A stretch of DNA of 64,000 nt from CALMEC01 sp964628685 (GCA_964628685.1 CAZVNM010000003.1:186001-250000), one strand, 5' to 3'. Numbered from the stretch's first letter, positions 40,958 through 50,427 are shown. Program-made: numbers and translations. The notes: generated by a model from the sequence alone, not told the origin.

Positions 40958-42265
40958 ATGCGGCCCCTCCGTGTCATCACGACGATATTGCTGGCCGTCG
41001 CCCTGTGGGCGATCGGCACCGCACCCGCGGCGGCGCAGGACGCCCCGGTGGTGCGCGGGGTGGTGCTGGAGGGCGGCGTCGACCCGGCGAGCGCCCAGTT
41101 CATCACCCGCCGGCTGAAGGACGCCGAGCGGGAGAAGGCCACCGTCTTCATCATCCAGATGGACACCCCGGGCGGTCTTGCGACCTCCATGGACGACATC
41201 GTCAAGACGATGGAGGAGTCGCCGGTGCCGACGGTGGTCTGGGTCGGCCCACCCGGCTCGCGCGCCGGGTCGGCGGGGGCGTACATCGCCGCGGCAGCCG
41301 ACCGGGTGATGATGGCGCCGGGCACCAACATCGGCTCGGCGACGCCGATCTCGGGCGCCACCGGCGACGATCTCGACGCCAAGATCGTCAACGACGCCGC
41401 CGCCAAGATCTCGGCGCTCGCCGAGGCCCACGGTCGCGACGCCGCCGCCTACCGCGCGATGGTGACCGACCAGGCCAACTACCCGGCGTCGGAGGCCGTG
41501 GCGAAGAAGGTCGCCGAGGGCATCGCCGCCGACCGGGCGGCGCTTCTGCGCGAGCTGGACGGGCAGCGCCTGGACGGCAGCACGGTCACCACCACCGGGG
41601 CCGACGTGCGGTTCGACGAGATGCCGTGGTACCTGCGGGTCATCCAGATCCTGATCGACCCCAACCTCCTGTCGCTCTTCTTCGGCCTCGGCATCGCGGC
41701 GATCGGCTGGGAGATCTTCCACCCGGGCGCCATCGTGCCCGGGGTCACCGGTGCGGTGATGATCCTGATCGCGGCGCTCGGCCTGTCGCTGGTGCCGTTC
41801 AACTGGGCGGGCCTCGCGTTCATCGCGCTGGCGTTCATCCTCTTCACGCTCGAGGCGACGGTGGCGGGCGTCGGCATCCTCGCCGCGGGCGGCATCGTCA
41901 GCCTCATCCTGGGCGGGCTCATCCTGTTCGACGACGCGGAGGGTCCCGTGGTGTCGCGCCCGGGTCTCATCGTGTCGTCGATCGCCCTGGGCATCGGGTT
42001 CACCCTCCTTGCACGCGCCGCCTGGCGCGCCCGCCGCATGCCGCGCACCACCGGCCGCACGAGCATGATCGGCCACGTCGCCGAGGTGCGCCGCGACGTG
42101 GACGGCGGCGACGGCGGCCAGGTGTTCCTGGATGGCGAGCTCTGGGGTGCCCGCACGGAGGATGGGGCTAGGATCCCCGCTGGCCGCCACGTGCGCGTGG
42201 TGGCGATGCACGACCTGACGCTCACCGTCGAAGACCACGAACCATCTGAGGAGTCTCCCCAATGA
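40958..42265 (+). CDS. NfeD-family membrane serine protease (ClpP/SppA class)
   Basis: A 435-aa protein of the long NfeD type. A signal peptide (to ~27, PAAAQ) leads to a ClpP-fold protease domain with nucleophile S105 (GSRAGSAGAYI) and a likely general-base Lys142. A run of four to five transmembrane helices (~225-360) and a C-terminal OB-fold NfeD domain follow. Characterised long NfeD proteins cut the C-terminal tail of stomatin partners; here the partner gene overlaps by 4 nt. The ATG at 40958 gives a clean signal peptide. Confidence 0.9.
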   Translation: MRPLRVITTILLAVALWAIGTAPAAAQDAPVVRGVVLEGGVDPASAQFITRRLKDAEREKATVFIIQMDTPGGLATSMDDIVKTMEESPVPTVVWVGPPGSRAGSAGAYIAAAADRVMMAPGTNIGSATPISGATGDDLDAKIVNDAAAKISALAEAHGRDAAAYRAMVTDQANYPASEAVAKKVAEGIAADRAALLRELDGQRLDGSTVTTTGADVRFDEMPWYLRVIQILIDPNLLSLFFGLGIAAIGWEIFHPGAIVPGVTGAVMILIAALGLSLVPFNWAGLAFIALAFILFTLEATVAGVGILAAGGIVSLILGGLILFDDAEGPVVSRPGLIVSSIALGIGFTLLARAAWRARRMPRTTGRTSMIGHVAEVRRDVDGGDGGQVFLDGELWGARTEDGARIPAGRHVRVVAMHDLTLTVEDHEPSEESPQ

Positions 42266-43143
42266 GCAACGGTGCAGTTGCCATCCTGATCGTCCTCGGG
42301 ATCATCATCATGGTCCTGTTCTCGTCGATCAAGATCGCGAGAGAGTACGAACGCGGCGTGGTCTTCCGGCTCGGCCGCCTGCTGGCGGTCAAGGGGCCGG
42401 GGCTCTTCATCCTGATCCCGTTCATCGACAAGGCCGTCATGGTCGACCTGCGCACGATCACGCTGAACGTGCCGCCGCAGGAGGTCATCACCCGCGACAA
42501 CGTGACGGTCAAGGTGAACGCCGTCGCCTACTTCCGCGTCGTGGAGGCCGAGAAGGCCATCGTCCAGGTCGAGAACTTCCTGGTCGCCACGTCGCAGATC
42601 GCCCAGACCACGCTGCGAAGCGTGCTCGGCACCGTCGACCTCGACCACCTGCTGTCGGAGCGCGACCAGATCAACGAGCGCCTGCAGGTCATCATCGACC
42701 AGCAGACGGCGCCGTGGGGCATCAAGGTGTCGGTGGTCGAGGTGAAGGACGTCGAGCTGCCGCAGTCGATGCAGCGCGCCATCGCCCGTCAGGCCGAGGC
42801 CGAGCGTGAGCGGCGCGCCAAGATCATCGCCGCCGAGGGTGAGCTGCAGGCGTCCGAGAAGCTGACGCAGGCCGCGCAGGTGATCGCGCAGGAGCCGGCG
42901 GCCCTCCAGCTGCGCTACCTCCAGACGATGAACGAGATCTCGTCGGAGCGCACCAGCACGATGATCATCCCGCTGCCGATCGACCTGTTCGAGCCGTTCA
43001 TCAAGAACCGTGGGGGCGGGGGCGGATGTCCGCCGGCACCGCCGGCACCGCCGCAGCCGCGTCCGGACATCCCGCCGGTGCCGGAGCGCCCGCCGGTGGG
43101 CGACGTGCTGCCCGACCCGAAGGACACGCCGCCGCAGCGGTGA
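42262..43143 (+). CDS. SPFH/Band 7 protein (slipin, stomatin-like)
   Basis: A 293-aa membrane-microdomain scaffold. One N-terminal transmembrane helix (ILIVLGIIIMVLFSSI) is followed by the SPFH domain (YERGVVFRLGRL, GPGLFILIPFID, VNAVAYFRV) and a charged coiled coil (RQAEAERERRAKIIAAEGE). The C terminus is a Gly-run plus ~45 Pro-rich residues, a probable substrate region for the NfeD protease encoded upstream. The pair forms a classic nfeD-slipin operon. Confidence 0.93.
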   Translation: MSNGAVAILIVLGIIIMVLFSSIKIAREYERGVVFRLGRLLAVKGPGLFILIPFIDKAVMVDLRTITLNVPPQEVITRDNVTVKVNAVAYFRVVEAEKAIVQVENFLVATSQIAQTTLRSVLGTVDLDHLLSERDQINERLQVIIDQQTAPWGIKVSVVEVKDVELPQSMQRAIARQAEAERERRAKIIAAEGELQASEKLTQAAQVIAQEPAALQLRYLQTMNEISSERTSTMIIPLPIDLFEPFIKNRGGGGGCPPAPPAPPQPRPDIPPVPERPPVGDVLPDPKDTPPQR

Positions 43144-43151
43144 GCGCGTGA

Positions 43152-43187
43152 CGCGTGTGGGGCCCGGGTGCCCGGGCCCCACACGCG
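43152..43187. terminator. Strong bidirectional terminator
   Basis: A 17-bp almost all-G+C stem (43152-43168 with 43171-43187; arm CGCGTGTGGGGCCCGGG) has a minimal loop. It lies between the slipin stop (+) and the stop of the large deacetylase gene (-), so it can end both transcripts. Confidence 0.75.
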
Positions 43188-43191
43188 CGAC

Positions 43192-46100
43192 CTATCGGCG
43201 AAGCGCGATGAACCCGTGCATCGCGGTCGACGTCCGCCGCCCGTCGTCGCCGGTGGTCCACATGACCATCCGGCCCGGACCCGCCGCCATCGGCCGTCCC
43301 TTCAGCCAGCCGAGGTAGCGCAGGCTGTTGACACCGCCGGTCGCCTCGTGGCGCCACGCCTTGAGGGTGACCCAGCGCTTTCCGACCCGCCGCTGCATCA
43401 CCACGGTGATGCGCGCGGGCGCGGTCATCCCCCACCGGGCGACGGTGCGACGGCGCGGATCGTTGGCGTGGGCGGGACGCGTGGCCGGGACGAAGCGCCC
43501 GGGCGTGAGCCGCAGCGAGGTGATGCGCGGCACCACCGCAGCGGACGGGGTGGTCGGTGGCGGTTGGACGCCGCCGCCCGTGGCGGGGGGTGCGGGCGGT
43601 GACGCGGGCACGTCGGTCCCGGCGGACGAGGGTGGCGGGGTCACCGCCGGGTCGGGTGACACGGGCGCCGCCGTCACCACCGCGGTGACCGGAGACTCCG
43701 ACGTGAGGGTCTCACCCCACGGCAACGTCACCGTGTCGACCACCTTCAGCGTCGCACCCAGGTCAGCCGCCACGGGCGTGTAGGTGAGACCGGTTGCCCC
43801 GGTGATCTGCTCACAGGCCAGCCCACTCCCATCACAGCGCATCCATTGATGAGTGGGCCCCTGAACCGGCGCACCTGCGTCCTGCCACTCCGACGACACG
43901 TTCAGGGTCACACCCACGCGAGGCGTCCCGGTGATCTTCGGGGTGGTCACCACCTTCACCTCACGCACGGGAGCCGTGGGAAGCGAGGCGATGGTCACGC
44001 CGGTACCGACCGCGTGTTCGACGAAGACGAGGGTGCGGCCCCGGTCAGCCGGCGTCGGTGTGTACGTCTCCAACCCGGAGGTCCCGGGGATCACCCCGCA
44101 GCCCGCGTTCCCGTCGCACGACTGCCACTCGAACGCCACAGCCGGCGAACCCTCCCAGCGCGCCCGCATCACGGTGAGTTCACGACCGACGTACGTGTCG
44201 CCGTGGACAACCGGTCGTGTTCCAACGGGGGCAACGACCGGGTCGGACTGTTCCGAATCGGACGTGAGCGTCGCACCCCAGGGCAGGGTCAGAGTCTCGA
44301 CCACCTTCAGCGTCGCACCCAGGTCAGCCGCCACGGGCATGTAGGTGAGACCGGTCGCATCGGTGATCGGCTCACAGGAACCGGTCGCCGGGCACCGCCA
44401 CCACTGACGGGACGACGGGGCGATCGGCGCACCCGCGTCCTGCCACGCCGCCGCCGTCGCCGTCACCTCGACCCCCACCTGCGGGGTACCGGGCAGCAGG
44501 TTCGGCGGCTGCGTCGCCTTCACCTCACGCACCACCGCGGTGGCGGGGGAACGAGACTCGACCGTGGTTCCGGTCGCGTGCTCGACGAACGCCAGCGTGT
44601 GGCCCCGATCCGCCGGCGTCGGCGTGTACGTCACCGCCCCGGCTGTCCCGGCGATCACGGCGCAGTTCGCGCCCGCACCATCGCATCGCAGCCATGCGAA
44701 GGTCACGTCGGGAGAACCCCGCCACGTCGCCCTCGTCGCCGTGAGCACGCGACCGACGTATGCGTCACCGGCGATGGACGGCGCGACCGTCGCCTCCGGC
44801 GCGGCCACCGCTGCGGTGACCGCCGACTCGGTCGAGAGGGTCTCGGCCCACGGCAGGGTGAGCGACTCGACCACCTTCAGCGTCGCACCCAGGTCAGCGG
44901 GCACCGGCACGTAGGACGAGCCGGTCGCCCCGGTGATCTGCTCACAGGCGAGCCCACTCCCATCACAGCGCATCCATTGATGAGTGGGCCCCTGAACCGG
45001 CGCACCCGCGTCCTGCCACGTCGCCGCCGTCGCCGTCACCTCGACCCCCACCCGCGGGGTGTCCGTGACCACCGGCGGGGTCAGCATCTTCACCTCACGC
45101 ACGATCGGCGTCGGGTCCGAGCGGGACTCCGCCAGCGAGCCGACCGGTCCCTCGGCGTAACGGACGGTGGCGCCTCGATCCGCGGGCGTGAGGGTGTACG
45201 TGGTCCCCGTGACCTGCGCACCGTTCCCCTGGATCGGCACGCATGCCGCGCCGTTCACGTCACATCGCAGCCAGGCTCCGTTGACAGTCGGCGCACCCGC
45301 CCACGTGCCGGCGGTGGCGGTGAGGGTGCGCCCAGCGTAGGCGTCCCCGGCGACCGTGGGCGCCGTGGTGGCGGTCGGCGCGTCGATGGGGAACGTCGCC
45401 GTGCCGTTCACGGTCGTCCAACCGGAGCGGTGGTCGGCGTACACATCGCCGACGGTCGTCGTGCCGGTGATCGGGACGGCGAGCGCAGCGGTCGTCGTGA
45501 TGTGCACCGCGCCGTTCTGGATGTAGGCGGTGACGCCACCCGACGCCTGCCGCCACGCGTCCTGGTCGCGGATGGCCTCCCCGGCCTGGGTCATCGTCGG
45601 GTTGACGATTGGGGCGGCCAGGGTGTCGATGTAGGTGGAGTAGTCGGCGAAGAGGTGGTCCAGCACACCCTGGCCGTCGGATCCGAACATGATCCCGTTG
45701 CCGTTCTGACCCGGGCTGGAGACGATCAGGTTGGCCTGGTGCATGTAGTGCGGCCGCGGGTCGTTGTCCATCATGTGCTGGAACATGATCCGCTTCTCGC
45801 TGGTGACGTAGTCGTCCCAGGTGGCCGGCGCGGTGCGGCAGGTGGTGACGGCTGAGGCGATGCACTTCCCGCCGAGCGCCGGCGGGAGGTAGATGTGGTT
45901 GTACTCGTCCAGCTGATCCTCGCGCGACGCCACGTTGTAGTAGATGTTTGACGGGTGGCGCGGCACACTGGTGGCCGTCCCGATCATCCGCTGCTGCGGC
46001 TGGACCGAGTTGTCGTCACCGAACCAGCGGATGCCGGTCTGACCGAGTGCCGTCGCCAGGTTCGGGTTGACCGGGTTGGCGTTGGGGAAGAGCGGGTGCC

Positions 46101-47385
46101 CGTAGTAGGACCCCAGGCCACTGTGCTCGCCGGTGACGAGCTCCTTCGGGTCGATGGCGAGCCCGTGCTGCTGTGCGAACTGGATGTTCTGGCCGATCTC
46201 GGACAGGAGCGTGCCCTGCTCGGGCCACGGCAGCGGCGTGCCGGCCGGGGTCGGTGTCCCGAGCGGAGTCAGGTCGAGCTGCGGGTGCGACCAGGTGTGG
46301 TTGATCCAGCGGAACTCGTCGCGGACGCCCGCTACCAGCAGGCCGTCCGCCGGGTCGTCACCCAGCGGATCGGGCGTGTTCGGGTCGCCGACGCGGTAGC
46401 CCTGGCCGTTGTAGACCATGTCGAACCGGATGCGGTGTGCCCCTTGCCATGCACGGGTCGCGGCGGTATCGGTCGGGGTCATGCGGATGTCGGTCTGCGG
46501 GCCCGTGCACGTCTGGGGATCGTCGTCACCCGGGGTGCAGTTCTGCACCGGGTCCCACTTCGCGTCCGGCAGGAAGACGTCGTCGATGTGCGCGGCGAAG
46601 TGGTTGCGTGACGAACCCAGGTGCACGCCGCGGGTGACCCAGTTGATCATCCCGCGACGCAGCAGCTGGTTGTGGAGCTGGAATCGGTTGCTCGACAGCG
46701 GGACGACCATCTCCTCCCGCCCATCCGGATGCGTGACGACGCCCAGATACGAGCCGGCCGATCCGTCGAGGAGGCTGACGTACGGACTGTTGGGGAGCGG
46801 ATGGGCCGGCCACCCGTACGTCTCGGACACGGCCGGGTCGATGTCGTCGATCGGGACAATCCCCTTGAGCTCGGGGAACACCGCCCGGCCCGCACCGGTC
46901 AGCGTCGCCGACGTGCCATCGAGGGGGCCACCGGCTCCGCCCCAGTCGAGTCCCCGGTCCGGCGATGGCCACGTGTTGTCGCTGATGCGGCGGATACCGA
47001 ACGTCGACTCGAACCGGACGAGGGCGGCGACCTCGGCCGCCGGCAGGACGTTGCCCTCATCGGTGATGTTGCCCGCGGTGACGATGACCGCCTGGTACCT
47101 GGCGTGGCCCGCGTCGTAGTCGGCCAGTGCGGCGTCGGTGAGCGCGGGGGAGGTGCCGACGACGTGCGGCTCGTACGGAACGCCCTCCTGCGCGAGCACC
47201 CCCTTCCACGATTGGAAGCCGGAGTCCGTGGCGCTCGGTGAGATCAGCAGCACCTTCATGTCCACGCGCTGGCCGGGCTGCGGACCACCCACCCCCAGGA
47301 GCGCGGGGACGGCCGCCAGGGACACAAGGACGGCCAGGAAGGCGGCGAGCGGTCGGGGGAGTCGGACAACGGATGGGAATCTCAT
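43192..47385 (-). CDS. Large secreted Agd3-like (CE18) polysaccharide deacetylase with six Ig-like repeats
   Basis: A 1397-aa exported protein, last gene of the exopolysaccharide operon. After a signal peptide (to ~40), residues ~42-250 resemble the N-terminal CBM87-like part of Agd3. Residues ~255-640 form a deacetylase domain with HIDDVF (H266, D268, D269) and HTWSHP (H363, H367), the metal-binding layout of polysaccharide deacetylases. Residues ~670-1232 hold six modules of ~94 aa alternating two types (WLRCDxxGxxC and QWMRCDGSGLAC forms). A Pro-rich linker (~1235-1300) and a basic C-terminal beta domain follow. Fungal Agd3 deacetylates galactosaminogalactan; the same role on a bacterial polymer is inferred. 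ATG 47385 is chosen from the signal peptide, because the frame is open far upstream. Confidence 0.72.
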   Translation of the reverse strand: MRFPSVVRLPRPLAAFLAVLVSLAAVPALLGVGGPQPGQRVDMKVLLISPSATDSGFQSWKGVLAQEGVPYEPHVVGTSPALTDAALADYDAGHARYQAVIVTAGNITDEGNVLPAAEVAALVRFESTFGIRRISDNTWPSPDRGLDWGGAGGPLDGTSATLTGAGRAVFPELKGIVPIDDIDPAVSETYGWPAHPLPNSPYVSLLDGSAGSYLGVVTHPDGREEMVVPLSSNRFQLHNQLLRRGMINWVTRGVHLGSSRNHFAAHIDDVFLPDAKWDPVQNCTPGDDDPQTCTGPQTDIRMTPTDTAATRAWQGAHRIRFDMVYNGQGYRVGDPNTPDPLGDDPADGLLVAGVRDEFRWINHTWSHPQLDLTPLGTPTPAGTPLPWPEQGTLLSEIGQNIQFAQQHGLAIDPKELVTGEHSGLGSYYGHPLFPNANPVNPNLATALGQTGIRWFGDDNSVQPQQRMIGTATSVPRHPSNIYYNVASREDQLDEYNHIYLPPALGGKCIASAVTTCRTAPATWDDYVTSEKRIMFQHMMDNDPRPHYMHQANLIVSSPGQNGNGIMFGSDGQGVLDHLFADYSTYIDTLAAPIVNPTMTQAGEAIRDQDAWRQASGGVTAYIQNGAVHITTTAALAVPITGTTTVGDVYADHRSGWTTVNGTATFPIDAPTATTAPTVAGDAYAGRTLTATAGTWAGAPTVNGAWLRCDVNGAACVPIQGNGAQVTGTTYTLTPADRGATVRYAEGPVGSLAESRSDPTPIVREVKMLTPPVVTDTPRVGVEVTATAATWQDAGAPVQGPTHQWMRCDGSGLACEQITGATGSSYVPVPADLGATLKVVESLTLPWAETLSTESAVTAAVAAPEATVAPSIAGDAYVGRVLTATRATWRGSPDVTFAWLRCDGAGANCAVIAGTAGAVTYTPTPADRGHTLAFVEHATGTTVESRSPATAVVREVKATQPPNLLPGTPQVGVEVTATAAAWQDAGAPIAPSSRQWWRCPATGSCEPITDATGLTYMPVAADLGATLKVVETLTLPWGATLTSDSEQSDPVVAPVGTRPVVHGDTYVGRELTVMRARWEGSPAVAFEWQSCDGNAGCGVIPGTSGLETYTPTPADRGRTLVFVEHAVGTGVTIASLPTAPVREVKVVTTPKITGTPRVGVTLNVSSEWQDAGAPVQGPTHQWMRCDGSGLACEQITGATGLTYTPVAADLGATLKVVDTVTLPWGETLTSESPVTAVVTAAPVSPDPAVTPPPSSAGTDVPASPPAPPATGGGVQPPPTTPSAAVVPRITSLRLTPGRFVPATRPAHANDPRRRTVARWGMTAPARITVVMQRRVGKRWVTLKAWRHEATGGVNSLRYLGWLKGRPMAAGPGRMVMWTTGDDGRRTSTAMHGFIALRR
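43735..45380 (-). repeat. Internal DNA repeats encoding the Ig-like modules
   Basis: The coding region of the six modules contains three long repeats with a ~565-bp period. The anchor CACCTTCAGCGTCGCACCCA recurs near 43740, 44302 and 44872. Units one and three also share a near-identical ~90-bp stretch (from ~43798 and ~44929) encoding HQWMRCDGSGLACEQITGAT. Such identity suggests recent duplication or gene conversion. Confidence 0.85.
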
Positions 47386-47417
47386 GACGGGATCTCTCTC
47401 GCGTGGTGGAGCGGTGT

Positions 47418-48302
47418 TCAGGAGCAGCGGAGCGGAACGGCCGAAATCCGCACCAGGCGGATGTCGCCCAGAAACGGACGGGCGCCCGCGGCGCACGCCG
47501 TGCGGATGGCACGGGCGCGTGCAGCCCGGTCGCCAGGACGCACGTAGTCGGTGGTGGTGACGAAGACGCCGCGCGCCCGCATCCAGCGGATCGCGCGCAC
47601 CGCCGCCGCCGTATCGTCCCGGTCGACCGGGGCGTATCGGGTGGTGTCGAAGTCGTAGGTGCCGGTCACGTCCTCGCGGTTCCATCCGTCGATGACGGAC
47701 GCGAGCCCGCGCACGTAGGCGTCGCCGTTCTGGACGAAGACGAGCCCGCCGCGGGCGCGGACGGTGCGACTGATCTGCCGCACGAGCGCGGTCATGCCGG
47801 CGCGCCGGCCGGGATGGGACTCGACCATGTCGACGTTGTCGAGGAAGACCCCGTCGAACCCCCTGGCCGTGATGGGCGGCAGGACGGTGCGCATGACCAG
47901 GCCCCGGAAGCCGGGGTGCGCGACGTCCGCGTACCACTCGTCCCAGTCGCCCCAGTGGCCCAGCCGGAAGGGGCGCGCGGCGGCGGTCCACGGGCGCCCG
48001 CGCTCGATGGTCCCCACCGAGACGTAGGCGAGCACGACCACCCCGCGGCGACGGAGCTCACGCACCCGCGACGCCGGGGTGTCGACGCCGTCCACCACCA
48101 CCAGGTCGTACCGGGCGAGCGTCGCGACCGGGGTCTGCGCGCCGATCGCGAACGCCCACGTGCGCACGTCGGCGAGACGGGGTGCGCGCACCGCCGCGTC
48201 GGCACGTTGCGCGACCGCGCCGGGAAGGGCGAGCGTGCTCGCGACCGCCAGGCACCCGACGAGCGCGGCGCGGACTGCGTTGACCGTCCCCGGGCGCCTC
48301 AC
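47418..48302 (-). CDS. GH114 endo-alpha-1,4-polygalactosaminidase-like protein
   Basis: A 294-aa secreted TIM-barrel protein. A signal peptide (VGCLAVASTLALPGAVAQRADA) is followed by GH114 motifs LAYVSVGTIERGRPW, GFDGVFLDNVDM (Asp155) and VIDGWNREDV (Glu210), matching the catalytic pair of the family. Characterised GH114 enzymes, including fungal Ega3 and PelA-type hydrolase domains, cut galactosamine-containing polymers. GTG 48302 overlaps the upstream stop (GTGA); the deacetylase gene starts 32 nt downstream. Confidence 0.85.
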   Translation of the reverse strand: MRRPGTVNAVRAALVGCLAVASTLALPGAVAQRADAAVRAPRLADVRTWAFAIGAQTPVATLARYDLVVVDGVDTPASRVRELRRRGVVVLAYVSVGTIERGRPWTAAARPFRLGHWGDWDEWYADVAHPGFRGLVMRTVLPPITARGFDGVFLDNVDMVESHPGRRAGMTALVRQISRTVRARGGLVFVQNGDAYVRGLASVIDGWNREDVTGTYDFDTTRYAPVDRDDTAAAVRAIRWMRARGVFVTTTDYVRPGDRAARARAIRTACAAGARPFLGDIRLVRISAVPLRCS

Positions 48303-49000
48303 CGCGCACCCCCGGACCCGGCGATCCCGTCCTCATGCACCGGGTGCGCGGCGGGGAGCCCGTCCCACGGGTTGGGCATGACCAGATCGGTCGCGTAGGC
48401 GATGGCCGCTCCGCGCACCCCGGCGAGTCGCACCACCGCGCCCTGTCGCTCCGGGGGCGCCCCGTACACCAGGTGCCACTGCCGGGCGCGGCAGCGTCGG
48501 CGCATCGGCACACCGGCGGAGATGTAGTCGTCGTAATGGCCCTCGAAGGTCACGACCTCGTCGAAGGTGTCGGTCACCCGGGCGGGGACGTCGGGCTGGC
48601 CCGGGTTTGCGGCGATGCGCAGACCCACCCGGTGTGCGCGCGCGGCGACCTCGTAGGCGCAGTCCAATACGTCCGGGTCCGACGGGAGCTGATCGAGGAA
48701 GAGGCCCTCCACGGCGAGCTCGGCGTGGAACCTGCAGGCCTCTCGCCACACCTCGTCGACCGACCGGTCGCCGTACTGCAGCGGCACGTATCCGTACACG
48801 CGGACGCCGGCGCGTGCGAGCCGCCGGGTCGGGGCGCGGTACACCTGGGCCATGTCGGCCGACGCCCCCGAATCGGGGTTGACGACGACGAGCGAGCCGG
48901 GCTCGAGGCGGGTCAGGTCCCGCCACGCCTCGGGACGGTCGCGCGGCGAGAAGTACGCGGGGACGCCGACGAGCGGCGTCGCGTCCCGATCCCCGGTCAT
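48299..49000 (-). CDS. Spherulin-4/Sph3-like glycosidase family protein
   Basis: A 233-aa TIM-barrel protein of the spherulin-4 family. Motifs: LVGVPAYFSP, SLVVVNPDSG, VRVYGYVPLQYGDRS and GLFLDQLPSD. The family includes fungal Sph3 (GH135), which cleaves galactosaminogalactan. In Sph3 the corresponding segment has Asp-Glu; here it is Asp103-Gln104. A candidate second acid is Glu153 (VTFEGHYDDY). No signal peptide is visible, unlike its GH114 neighbour, so the protein may be cytoplasmic. ATG 49000 overlaps the upstream membrane-protein stop (ATGA), which fixes this start although the frame is open upstream. Confidence 0.8.
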   Translation of the reverse strand: MTGDRDATPLVGVPAYFSPRDRPEAWRDLTRLEPGSLVVVNPDSGASADMAQVYRAPTRRLARAGVRVYGYVPLQYGDRSVDEVWREACRFHAELAVEGLFLDQLPSDPDVLDCAYEVAARAHRVGLRIAANPGQPDVPARVTDTFDEVVTFEGHYDDYISAGVPMRRRCRARQWHLVYGAPPERQGAVVRLAGVRGAAIAYATDLVMPNPWDGLPAAHPVHEDGIAGSGGAR

Positions 49001-50427
49001 CGTGCCCCCGTCACGCGCACGCTCGTGAGCACCCCGGTCCACACCAGCACGGCCGAGACCGCCACGGTGACCGCGAGGAACGCCATGGGACGACCGCCCA
49101 GAACCACGAAGGCCACGAGTGCTCCCGCGAGCGTGGCGAGCAGCGAGCGTGCCCGACCGGCGTTGGTGACGACCAGGCCCGCGAACATGCCGCCGCCGAG
49201 CACCAGGTATGCCGCGAGGATCGTGACGTCGGCACCACGCGGCGGATCCAGGAACGTCCCGGCGGCCACCCAGCACACGGTGATCGCGGCGAGCGTCGCT
49301 GAGTAGATCGCGAGCTCGCGCAGAAACACCCGCCGCGCCGCCGACGCATACGCGCCCGGGTGGTGCACCCGATGGAGGATCTCGCGGATGGCGATGCGAA
49401 ACGCCACGAATCGGCGTTCGGCCACGCCCATGCTGAGCGTCACCGGCACGGCGGCGAGCGCCAGCCAGGTGGAGACACCGTCCCCGCGCACGATGGTGGC
49501 GGCGAGCGGCGCCGCCACCACCGCCCCGAGCAGCAGGCCGTAGACGGCCAGCACGACGGTGCGGTGCACGTCGCGCCCGTGGAAGCCCTCGCGCGCCGCC
49601 CCCGCCGTCGCGGCGAACGCGACCCATGCGAACACCGCCACCACCGCGAGCACGACCGCGGCGGCCACGGCCGACGCGAGGCCGGCGACCCCGACCGCGA
49701 TCGCCACGAGCACGACCGCCGGCACGAGGAGCCTGCCGATCAGCAAATCGCGGTCGAGCGTGAAGAGGACGATGGCCGCCAGCACGTAGAGCGCCTGGGC
49801 GCCCGCCGCGACGGTGAACGCGACCGGTCCGCCGCCCACGAGCGCGCCCGACGCGACGCCGACGATGAGGGCCGTGCCCCCGATGAGGGAACTTCGCAGC
49901 ACCGCCAACATGGCCGGCCGTCCCGCGCGGGTGTGCTGTGCGTGGGCCATGGACGCGATGCCCTGGCTCGCTGCCCATCCGCCGACGATGACCACGATCA
50001 GGACGAGGGCGGCGGAGCGGGTGGTCGCCAACCTGGAGAGCGGCACGAACATCACACCCGGAAGCGCAAACAGCGCACCGCGCAGCAGGCGCCGGCGCCC
50101 GACGAGGTCCTCCTCCGCCACCACGGTGCGCGGCCGGGGACGAAGCGGCACGCGCTCGTAGATGTCGGTCGCCAGACTGAAGACGTCGTCGTGGCCGTAG
50201 CGCGTCCGCGCCAGCTCGTCACCGATGCCGTAGGCCTCGATGGCGGCCGCGATCTCGAACGCGTCCACGGCGTTGGTGACGGTGGCGCCGAGCAGCCTGC
50301 TGAGCCGGTTGACCGGGTCGTCCGACCGGCGGTCCCGCGCCCGATCCCAGGGTGCGTCGACCGCGACCGGCACGTCCAGGACATCCACCGGGCGCGGACC
50401 GCTCGTCAGGGTCGCCGACGCGCTCAC
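48997..50427 (-). CDS. Polytopic membrane protein in the PelG position of the operon
   Basis: A 476-aa protein with a ~125-residue soluble N-terminal part (VNRLSRLLGATVTNAVDAFE, ELARTRYGHDDVFSLATDIY) followed by about 12 hydrophobic helices to the C terminus. PelG, the Pel exporter/flippase, also has about 12 helices and always accompanies PelF, so position and topology suggest the same job. I do not see clear PelG sequence motifs, and the N-terminal domain is extra. It overlaps pelF by 4 nt (GTGA) and the Sph3-like gene by 4 nt. Confidence 0.6.
   Translation of the reverse strand: MSASATLTSGPRPVDVLDVPVAVDAPWDRARDRRSDDPVNRLSRLLGATVTNAVDAFEIAAAIEAYGIGDELARTRYGHDDVFSLATDIYERVPLRPRPRTVVAEEDLVGRRRLLRGALFALPGVMFVPLSRLATTRSAALVLIVVIVGGWAASQGIASMAHAQHTRAGRPAMLAVLRSSLIGGTALIVGVASGALVGGGPVAFTVAAGAQALYVLAAIVLFTLDRDLLIGRLLVPAVVLVAIAVGVAGLASAVAAAVVLAVVAVFAWVAFAATAGAAREGFHGRDVHRTVVLAVYGLLLGAVVAAPLAATIVRGDGVSTWLALAAVPVTLSMGVAERRFVAFRIAIREILHRVHHPGAYASAARRVFLRELAIYSATLAAITVCWVAAGTFLDPPRGADVTILAAYLVLGGGMFAGLVVTNAGRARSLLATLAGALVAFVVLGGRPMAFLAVTVAVSAVLVWTGVLTSVRVTGAR

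Noticed and set aside
47386..47991. N-terminal extension of the large deacetylase frame upstream of 47385
   Set aside because: The open frame continues into the GH114 gene, but a signal peptide begins at ATG 47385 and the GH114 protein in the other frame has intact catalytic motifs.
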